From the NCBI GenBank assembly GCA_039881145.1, contig JAYKKI010000004.1:48539001-48603000 (forward strand): DNA of 64,000 nucleotides, in the 5' to 3' direction. Origin of the DNA: Druceiella hillmani (Eukaryota > Arthropoda > Insecta > Lepidoptera > Hepialidae). The notes below the pieces were generated by a model. It had not been told where the DNA came from, did not search any database, and saw only the letters and a list, made by a program, of their open reading frames with translations. Of the stretch, positions 55,891 to 64,000 are shown in pieces. A program made the translations under genes and the position numbers. Positions within the stretch are counted from its first letter, which is position 1; every line of letters starts with the position of its first letter.

Positions 55891-57227
55891 GTACACTTTA
55901 ACAGTTCACTGGACCACTGGTGGTTACCACATAAGTAGAAGATAGTGAACTGCATTATATTACAATAGACTACAGTACCACGTAAATAGCAAACAGATAA
56001 AACTCTACCCTTAAAAGAAATTGTGCGACATAAATAGAAAATAGAGAATAGAACTTGATTAATATAAATTGACTGCAATTAGTCATAAATCCATTCAATC
56101 AACAAATATCTTTTTCTCAGTTTCACTTTTAAGGGTTTTTATTAGTTGTAATAGAAACAATTTTACTAATTTGTATACCCATGGACTTTGTATTGATATA
56201 GTTGTTGTTTTATGAAAATTCATGCTGAAAAAATAAATATGCTTTATCTAGAGGGAAAATTCTATAGTTTTTAATTCATTAGAATTTCATTGTAATGAAC
56301 TTTGTTATAGTAAACTGACAACTGTAATAAAATAGCCAGTTCTCTGATAGTGAATGAAATTTTTACTACAGTGAGCCAAAATAAACTTCACATACATAAA
56401 CTTCATGTAATTATCCACTTGTACACAGTTTACTGCTCATACGTAACCATGCACAAATAAATTGTAGAGGAATTAAATAAACAGTGGGACGTTCATCTTA
56501 ATTATCACTTACTAACCCCACCAGTTCATTTTATTGCAATTACTTCTAACGATAAATAGTTTATTAAGAAACTAGTGTTGCCATATGTTCCGAATGCATC
56601 CCGATCTGTGCCAAGTTCCGATTTTCCAACACCATTAACAATTCCGTATTCCGTGCATCTGTATCCAACGATTTGCGCGATGGAGGGTGATACCGATTGA
56701 AAACTGTATTCCTTTAAATGTCCCAATTTTTCGTCCTTTGTTTCCATTTTTACACCCCAATCCTAATTTTTGTAAATTATATCTGCCAACGCCAAATGGA
56801 ATGTGTTTAAGTGGAACTCAGTGGTCTGAGGCACTTAGTTTTTAACCGATATATAGATTACATTTGATCGAACAATGAAAAAAAATTAAAAAACCAGACG
56901 TTATTTTCGGTATTAGTCAATTACAAAAATTAAAACATGATTAGTCTCCTGGAAAACATATTTACAAAAACAACCAGAATACTACTCCAATAATTAAAAA
57001 AGAGCAGTACATTTATAATTTAACCGAAGATGGGAAACAGGTACTTAGCTAACAACTGAGAGAGATAGATGAGTACAATAGAATAAGGCAAGAAGTGTAC
57101 GCATACCCGAAAATAAACAAAAATAGCACTCACTATAGCTATCAGCCGTTTTTGTGTGTCAAAAGTTAACTGTCAAAATATGGCCGATTTACTATTTACG
57201 ACTAATAGAAAATATACTTAGTTTATT
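55890..57227. other. AT-rich non-coding, nothing firm
   Basis: A slightly GC-richer patch at 56575-56700 is open for 73 codons on the minus strand without recognisable content. Confidence 0.55.
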
Positions 57228-57258
57228 TATAAATCTTATATATATATATATATATAAG

Positions 57259-57295
<37 letters not shown>
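57228..57295. repeat. (TA)n array containing a 38-bp perfect palindrome
   Basis: 57228-57265 is a perfect palindrome of form TATAAATCTTA..TAAGATTTATA. It is followed by plain TA repeats to 57295. Confidence 0.9.
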
Positions 57296-57298
<3 letters not shown>

Positions 57299-57699
57299 AT
57301 TTACATTACCAAAGTTTAATTAAATATTTATTTAATCAATTACTTAATTTATTTAATTTCCTATGTAAATTGATATGAAGATTTATTAAATGTTTATATC
57401 GATTTGTAATGACGTTTTATCAATTTTTCTGAATGGGTAGTATTAAAATCTTCTTACAAGAATTTGGGACAATCTATGGAATTATACTTAATATATTCTC
57501 TCTCTCTCAAGATTGAGATCGCAAAAGAAAATTAATTTCTGTTACGTGTATTAAGTTGCACGCGATTTTATTTTAACCAAAAAAGATAATTTTTTCATTG
57601 AATCCAAATCAAATAACACTTTTTAAATATTTTTTGATAATTTACGTGTTTAAAATTTACTTACTTTTACATCGGTATTCAATACCTATTGTCTGTCTT
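57296..57699. other. AT-rich non-coding, nothing recognised
   Basis: A (CT)5 run near 57498 only. Confidence 0.6.
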
Positions 57700-57905
57700 T
57701 CTTGTGATAGATTCATTACATTCAGACATTACTATAAAAATGTTACACGAAAATTTTGCATTAATATTTAACTCTCATCACGCCCAAAGAAGTTTCACTT
57801 CAAAAATAAAATAAAATCAGTGATATTCGAACTCGTACACCCGTCACGTCACACCACTCGTCTCGTACGCTTTACCACTCTGCCATCAGCTCGCATGGCA
57901 ACCAT
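57700..57905 (-). mobile_element. tRNA-derived SINE
   Basis: Read on the minus strand from about 57895: GAGCTGATGGCAGAGTGGTA-AAGCG, with a good RNA polymerase III A box (TGGCAGAGTGG, 57885-57875). About 40 nt later comes a B-box-like GAGTTCGAATATC (57834-57822, central GTTCGAA intact). The tRNA-like head is followed by ATTTTATTTTATTTTTGAAG and the core GAAGTGAAACTTCTTTGGGC (57803-57784), which also occurs at 33117. Head plus conserved core is the standard SINE layout. The 3' end is not sharp. The long spacing and the unfit ends exclude a functional tRNA. Confidence 0.65.
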
Positions 57906-58469
57906 AGCGATATATATGCTGCAGGTAAGACTTTATTTCTCAGTATCGGCGTGCACATTTTTATTTTCACCAATAATTACTATCTTCTTTTCTATCACCA
58001 TACATATGCTAATCTCAAATTAAATACCCCACAACTGTGCCGTCTCATTGTGAAACTTACTATGAAGATACGAAACGGTAGAAAAAATGATAAAACACTT
58101 ATCTAGAATAAAACTGCACTTAGACCTATAACTACACTTAGCAGACAATTTCCTTCAGAAATAGTTTTACCGTATTAGATACTGAAAATGTAACTTGCAA
58201 TATCAAAGAACTTTAATAATATGCCAACCACTCTATAAAACTTACATAATTTTTAATATAATATCCCGTCGGCAAAAAAGGTTATTTTATCGAACAAACA
58301 ATATAAAACTAATAAAATCCAGTTTCGAATCCGTATTTATTTAAAAAGCCTTTACGCTCAATTACCGAATTATTATACTACTAACCAATAGCTATAGCAA
58401 CAATTGCCTCAAACCGTTACAAATTACGGCTGAAATATAAGAGAGGAATGAAAAAAAAATGTTGATTAG
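57906..58469. other. AT-rich non-coding, nothing firm
   Basis: A donor-like CAG|GTAAGA at 57925 follows ATGGCAACCATAGCG; the preceding sequence is SINE, so I do not call an exon. Confidence 0.5.
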
Positions 58470-58640
58470 CTACACTGGCTACAAAGAAATTTGACGACGC
58501 GGCCAAGTTCGAGCAGAAAAAATATAATACCCACATAATTGGCTGCAATTAGACTAATGAAGTCCCTTTTTTGTGGTAATCTTGTGCCCTTTATTGACGA
58601 CGCTGTGCCTTTGTCTTCCTACGCCAGCGTTTTCATAGCT
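58470..58640. promoter_or_regulatory. Candidate conserved non-coding element
   Basis: ACATAATTGGCTGCAATTAG then ACTAATGAAGTCCC packs three homeodomain-like sites in 35 bp. It is flanked by GACGACGCGGCC and GACGACGCTGTGCC. Complex sequence, no frame, no repeat similarity. Confidence 0.35.
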
Positions 58641-59072
58641 AAAAATATTTGCATTTATCTTTTTATGTATACATGTATATAAAATTTTAACTTTTATCTA
58701 TTTTACTTTGAAGGATTACCAGAAGTAGCGATGCGATTCAGATTTTAAGAAAGATCATGTAAAACAAAATAACGGTGGATCATGTGCGAATAGAAGAATA
58801 TTATGACCGAAAAACTTTAATGAATCAATCATCAGTCTAGTGAAAAGAGATTTTAGGTAGAATAACGACCAAGTACATTCCAGAATACGCGTAGGGCAAG
58901 ATTTAGTAGTAGAAATTGTTGAAACAAGTTAACCGAAATCATGTTAAGTTCTAACCCAAGATTACCCAAAACCAATATAACCCAATAATTAATAATACTC
59001 AAAGTTGGTTAAAAAATTAGAAAGCGAGGAAAGATTGTATGTTATATTGAAGCTTAATATTTAAAGGTAACT
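58641..59072. other. AT-rich non-coding, nothing recognised
   Basis: No feature supported. Confidence 0.6.
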
Positions 59073-59282
59073 AAAAATTAAAAATTTTAATAAATGTGGC
59101 TTAATATTTAAATTTTTTGATAAATGTGTCTAAAAATTTAAATTTTTAATAAATGTGGCTTAAAATTTAATTTTTTTAATGAATGTGTCTTAAAATTTAA
59201 ATTTTTAATAAATGTGGTTTAAAATTTAAATTTTTAATAAACGTGGCTTAAAATTTAATTTTTTAATAAATGTGGCTTAAAA
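59073..59282 (+). repeat. 29/30-bp AT-rich tandem repeat, about seven copies
   Basis: (A)AATGTG(G/T)CTTAAAA marks at 59092, 59122, 59151, 59181, 59210, 59239 and 59268, separated by ATTTAAATTTTTAATA. Spacing alternates 30, 29, 30, 29, then 29, 29. Confidence 0.9.
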
Positions 59283-61199
59283 TTAAAAAATCATAAATAA
59301 TATCTCAATTAAAATTTAAAACATCTGTCCAATGATATTAAACTCGATAAAATGACCGACGCGTACGGGGAAAAACATATTTTTTTTTAATATTGTGATT
59401 ATTTTAATTTAGATATATATGAGAAACATCTACATAAAGCAATCCACACATATGCCTAAAACTGTACATACTGTGAGGCTGTGGGATGACAGACAGATCG
59501 ATGGACTGACGAAACTCTTTCCTTATTTCACTTTTACGTATTCACGACATGTATAGCTGATACAACTGAAAGAAATTGTCATAATTTTGACAAGTTATTA
59601 CTTCCTATGACTGCAATATTATACAGTTGACCCGTTTACAGTGGTTCAGAATTTTTTTTAAGTAAACAGAAAAAAATCACGTTTTATACAATAGCAGAAC
59701 CAAAGAATAGACAGATCTCTCATTGCTTGCTATATGATAACTCTACTTCCATACGAAATTTCACGTAATTTCGTAGAACAGTTTTTGAATGAAAGTGATT
59801 TATGTGACTGGAGTAAAGATTTCTCAAAAAACTACAAAGAAATCGCACTTCTAGACAATTGATTTTCGTGGAACTAATGTTTTCTTTAATAACTTATCAC
59901 GATATTCTCTACCTACAAAAATTTGTATTTTTTTTCTGTATTTCTTTTACATAATAAAACAAAATCTAAATTCTTTTTCTTACACAAGTTTAATCATAAT
60001 TATGCATCCATTGTTAGCATGTTGATGATGAATATTTAGTCATCAATTATATAAGCTTTCGCCTATGACTTAGAAATCACATATATTTTTCTAAAATTCT
60101 AAACTAATACACAGTACGATGAAAAATTCTATAAACAATTCTAAAAATGCGGGCCCGAATACTTGAAATTCTGTTTCATAAAGCTAATCTAGAAAATTGT
60201 ATGTATTTTAATGATGTATATCGCAATATCATATCAAACGCCAAGTTAAGAATTAATTAAATTTTCGTTAAAAATGTTATTTTTGGTGTTTTATTTTTCA
60301 AAGAACACAACATTTCTATAACTTTACTTCCTTGTATTTTAAATATTTAAATAAATTGAGTTTTGCATCTCTATTCCGTACCTTTCAATCGCCATTCAAT
60401 TATGTGAACGCGTCATAACACTCACTGCCACTAACCATTTTTAATAAGAAACTTCTTTCCTTATACCAAAAATCCCCATTTTCGTTTGTACTTTCCTAAT
60501 ATTTAAGCTGCCACATAATTAGAATGTTTTTTCTAGCTATTTCCGAAAAAAATCGTTCGGCAATTAAAGCAGAATTATTTGGCCTAAAATCGTTTAAACT
60601 GTTCAATACCTTCACTGACCATAATATTTCAACGAATGAAAGTTAGAGTTATAGAGAATAGTTTGATGTAAATGGGTCGTCATAGATTAACTTCAAAAAC
60701 ATTAGCAAACTGGATACGTTGAAAATGATTTTAAATGACTACAATATTACACTTTAACACTTTTGCATGAATAATTTTACTACAATATGTCAATTTTCTT
60801 TTAACTACCAGAACTTCTTAAATCTAAAGATAAGATCTTTCAATCTTTTATATTTCAATATTATTTCAGTGTACACTTTTATATGAAGATATTGCAATAA
60901 ACTTCCAGTTGGAATTAAAAATTTTTCATAGAGAATTTTCAAATATAGGTAAAATAGATCAACAATAGACCATCCATACACATCTTCTTAAATTTGATCT
61001 CCATCTATATATTTAAATGGATAGGCAGATAAGAAATAAGATATATTTATCTTAACTTTGAAAGAAAATGTTGATGAAAATTTTAAAAGCGTAAGTCAAG
61101 AGTTCGGGTTTCGAAAATGTTTCTGCAGCTTCCGCCTAACTTATCGATATAAAATAAAACTTAGAAAAAAGCTGCAGTATCCAATATCGTGAAATTTGC
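59283..61199. other. AT-rich non-coding, nothing firm
   Basis: 59440-59530 resembles, on the minus strand, the opening of family C/D ('GAAACTC..GTCTGTCATCCCACAGCC') but too weakly to call. Nothing else recognised. Confidence 0.5.
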
Positions 61200-61490
61200 A
61201 CCCTTCTCATGCCGCGATGGGAAATTTTATGGTCGAAAAAGCTGCGACTCCTAACGTTTTTTATTCGATTACTTGAAGTAGGTACGATTTTGACGATGAA
61301 TGTCGACGGCACATCTGACGGAAAAAAACCCCGAGGCGTTCGTTTGGGAAATTATCGAAAAATAATGATATGGTATTTATTTTTTGTGATTTTATGGCAT
61401 GAATTCGATGGCAAAATTTCGATGTTCCTTCAATTCGGAGTGGATTTTCCCCTTTGCAAATGTTTTTCATTAATTGACGCAGATTAAGGC
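61200..61490. promoter_or_regulatory. GC-richer block, conserved element or unrecognised ORF
   Basis: Contains CCCCTTTGCAAATG (octamer-like TTTGCAAAT) followed by TTCATTAATTGACGC. A plus ORF of 92 codons from ATG 61209 (MPRWEILWSKKLRLL, with DGTSDGKKPRGVRLGNYRKI in the middle) and a minus frame of 69 codons overlap here. The plus ORF has the most balanced composition of the long frames, but no family is recognised and no splice or promoter context is clear. Confidence 0.25.
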
Positions 61491-62004
61491 TACGTCACCA
61501 TTATCTCTTATTTATTCTATCTATCATGATATATTTTTGAAATGTTATATGTAGAATTATTTGCTTAAGTACAAGAATATAAACGACGCCAAAAATTGTA
61601 TGTAGTTCTCATTAACTTCTTCCATGAATATTTTCTTTATATTTTTCAATTCATACTTCTTTAACGTGATGGTTTTTATTAATATCAAATTTATTGCAAT
61701 TTTATTATAAAACAGTAAAAATGTTAGTGAGTACAATTAAGTACAATTAGTATAGTTATAAACGTCAAAACTTTGTTTTATATATAAATTATAAGAATTA
61801 GTTAAAATGAATGATGAACCGTGTGGAGCATTGCGGCGCACCCATTGTTGGTCTCATCTACCCTTTCTCAATCCCTTCCAACTTTACCCTTGTTAATAAC
61901 ACTTTGGTTATTCACCATAATTTTCTACTGCCTTCAATGGGAATTTTCCGAAACCAAAAGAAAGAATATTTGAAAATATTCTATGAACACTTATAATTTT
62001 AGGA
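61491..62004. other. AT-rich non-coding, nothing recognised
   Basis: No feature supported. Confidence 0.6.
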
Positions 62005-62560
62005 TAACCTTCCTCAAAAGGAAAAATGAAACCCTTATAACATCACCGTCTGTCACAGCCAATTTTCTTAAAAACCACGCAGCACAGGAGCATGAAAATT
62101 GGTATAGTAATACATCACATTGACGCACATATTTCGCACTAGCTAACTATACAAGAATAAACTATATTGTCGGATACAAAAGAATTAAACAGATAGATAG
62201 ACGATTAACATTAGAGTTAACGATAGAGACAATTAACATTAGAGTTTCTTATTAATTCTAAAAATGTGCGAAAATAGAGTATATACACACCCTCTCTTAT
62301 TTTCGTAACAACTAAACCGAAAATCGTGAAAAAAACAAGATTGATAAAATCTTACTAGAAAATAATAGTTATTACCCTAGATTTTATAGTTTTATTAAAT
62401 GTATCATGTTTTACGCTTGTGAAACATTTAGTAGGCAATATATTTACGTTGTGAAAAATTAATATTCGTAAATAGTTTGATAGAAATACTTGAATTTTAT
62501 AAGTGCCGAAATGGCTACGGAACTCTTGCGCTGCGAGTTCTACTCATACTTGGCAGGTTA
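62005..62560 (+). repeat. Family D repeat, copy 2
   Basis: Opens AAAATGAAACCCTTATAACA, CACCGTCTGTCACAGCC, AATTTTCTTAAAAACCACGC and contains ACATTTAGTAGGCAATATAT-TTACG and GTGAAAAATTAATATTCGTA. It closes ACGGAACTCTTGCGCTGCGA, GTTCTACTCATACTTGGC, a clear relative of the family C end at 4485-4535. Families C and D therefore share ends but differ inside. Confidence 0.7.
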
Positions 62561-63072
62561 ACTTCTTGTTTACTTTAATAGTCTACTTAATGCTACAAAA
62601 TTAGAAGTTCCATGATTTTACTTAAATTCTGTCAAAATTTCACTTCCATCATATTCGATGTTTCATCGTATTCGATACTTTAATCGTATCTAAAAAAATA
62701 AACAATCAGAAATTCTAATGTTTGTTCTGGCGGCATTAAGATATTTCTCTGATCCCATAAAGTGATTTTCGTTTTGCCCTCTTTTTTTAATAAATATCGA
62801 AAATTTGTCAAAAAAGTTATAATTATAACGAGATAATTTATAATTGTCCAAACCAACAACTATGATACTAATAATTTTCTAACAACCAATAATTTATCAT
62901 ATTCCGACCTAGGTTATGTCATCTAAAACATGAACTCGCCAACAATAGCAATAAACCGTAATATGATTTTAGTACAATTAATGACTTTTAACAAAGATTT
63001 ATTTCTTATATCTCCTATTTGAATTACTTGCTACATTTCCCTTAAATAGCTGAATCTCTAAACATAGCCTGA
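62561..63072. other. AT-rich non-coding, nothing recognised
   Basis: No feature supported. Confidence 0.6.
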
Positions 63073-63545
63073 ATTAGACAAAGTCAATAACAGATACATT
63101 AAAAACAAAATTGAGCAGGATATTGCATAGAAAAATTTATGTCTTTTAAAAGAAAAAAACCTTCCATTTGTTACCTTTACTCGAAACTCTAAAGATGGAT
63201 ACTGTTTTTATAAATATACTAAATTAGACAAAGTCAATAATAGGAACTTTAAAAAAATATTGTGCAGGATATTGTTCATAAAAAATTAAGTCTTTTAAAA
63301 GAAAAAACTTTCTTTTTGTTACCTTTACTCCAAACTCTAAAGAAGGATGCTGTTTTTATATATATGCAGAATGATATATACTAAATTAGACAAAGTCAAT
63401 AACAGAAACTTTAAAAAAATATTAAACAGGGTATTGTTTAAAACAATTTATGTCTTTCAAAAGAAAAAAAACTTTCTTTTTGTTACCTTTACTCGAAACT
63501 CTAAATATGGATGCTATTTTTATATTTATGGGCAATTAAAATTTT
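63073..63545 (+). repeat. Tandem repeat, 152-160-bp unit, three copies
   Basis: TAGACAAAGTCAATAA starts at 63075, 63235 and 63387. Each unit continues with GAAA(C)TTTAAAAAAATATT, CAGGATATTG, GTCTTTTAAAAGAAAAAA, TTTGTTACCTTTACTCGAAA and GGATGCTGTTTTTATA. Copies 2 and 3 are closer to each other than to copy 1. Frames across it are chance. Confidence 0.9.
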
Positions 63546-63830
63546 AATAATTAATGGATCCGGTACATCTTCCATTTCGGAAAATACACAATATTCATGA
63601 GTTTGCTCGTTCGAAAAAATTATTCGGAATAAGTGACCGAAGTCTTTTTTTATATTTTTTTGATATTCTGTTATGTTTTTATACATTCGTCATAATCAGT
63701 TTAGTAATCGACATACAACTTGTCATTTGCAAAAAACAGATCTCAACAAATTTTCTGGATAAGGACACGATTCGGAGACAAAAAAATCGCACATTTTTGT
63801 TTTATTATTTCAAAATTGTTTTACATTTAA
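63546..63830. other. Non-coding, nothing recognised
   Basis: The 110-codon plus frame (63554-63886) runs into the TA array and has no recognisable content. Confidence 0.55.
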
Positions 63831-63837
63831 GTATATA

Positions 63838-63885
<48 letters not shown>
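63831..63885. repeat. (TA)n array with TACA/TGTA interruptions
   Basis: About 55 bp. Confidence 0.95.
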
Positions 63886-63924
63886 ATTTAATCATTAATG
63901 GCAATAAATATAATATATATAAAT

Positions 63925-64000
63925 ACTAGCGTGACCCGTGCGAAGTCTTCGCATTATTTATTCCATTATGAAGCTCAGATGACAGATCAAACAAATATTT
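63925..64000. repeat. Start of a dispersed repeat cut by the window edge
   Basis: TACTAGCGTGACCCGTGCGA-AGTCTTCGCA resembles the 'CTAG..GACCCG..CTTCGC' edge common in insect interspersed repeats. Confidence 0.4.

Noticed and set aside
57815..57895. tRNA gene on the minus strand
   Set aside because: A and B boxes are present, but no acceptor stem or proper anticodon arm can be built and a SINE core follows.
57884..57930. Exon ending ATGGCAACC..CTGCAG|GTAAGA
   Set aside because: The upstream sequence is SINE and the frame is only ten codons long, so the donor match is probably fortuitous.

Overview
The window looks like a piece of a lepidopteran (moth or butterfly) nuclear genome, AT-rich and almost entirely non-coding. 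The assignment rests on several dispersed repeats whose wording I recognise from Lepidoptera: the 'GGTTCCGTAG..GGCAAAAACGGAACCCTTAT..GTCCGTCTGTCC' element, the 'GTCTGTCTGTATGTTAATTTG..CACGC..GATGAAATTT' element, the 'ACGCGAGCGAAGCCGCGG' repeat end, a tRNA-derived SINE and the 'GAAGTGAAACTTCTTT' core. I cannot name the species. There is no bacterial gene, rRNA gene, intact tRNA gene or complete protein-coding gene. The long reading frames do not resemble known proteins and most are chance frames or translations of (TA)n arrays. The window is therefore a large intergenic or intronic stretch.

The most gene-like pieces are small. One is a 63-nt candidate micro-exon (46717-46779) with matching splice sites, followed 11 nt later by a perfect 13-bp hairpin. 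Another is a 39-codon open segment ending in a splice donor (14484-14600). A third is an antisense 40-codon frame (55383-55505). Scattered GC-richer islands (near 0.4, 8.1, 12.4, 16.1, 20.5, 25.5, 28.1, 35.3, 38.6, 41.5, 42.4, 43.6, 49.2, 55.4, 58.5 and 61.3 kb) contain homeodomain-, Sox/TCF- or octamer-like words and look like conserved regulatory elements, but conservation cannot be tested here.

Transposon debris includes the C-terminal part of a Tc1/mariner-superfamily transposase (29042-29310, minus), two 5'-truncated copies of one non-LTR retrotransposon 3' end (5690-6062 plus; 32198-32530 minus), a second, decayed non-LTR C-terminus (11545-11790), a tRNA-derived SINE (57700-57905, minus), a TA-flanked MITE (45592-45990), a possible LTR-element Gag scrap (33017-33106, minus) and a possible hammerhead-ribozyme remnant of a Penelope-like element (23721-23761). 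Several dispersed families (called A to F here) recur in both orientations.

Tandem repeats are abundant: a 35-bp array of about 15.5 copies (35522-36075), a second unrelated 35-bp array, 106-, about 120-, 129- and about 155-bp arrays, and an unusual minisatellite in which every 24/26-bp unit is itself a palindrome (14860-15102). Eleven (TA)n-type arrays are present, eight of them to the right of 38.8 kb or close to it. A further theme is short, nearly perfect hairpins, of which the longest (9140-9235, about 43-bp imperfect stem, 9-nt loop) has the shape of a microRNA precursor.
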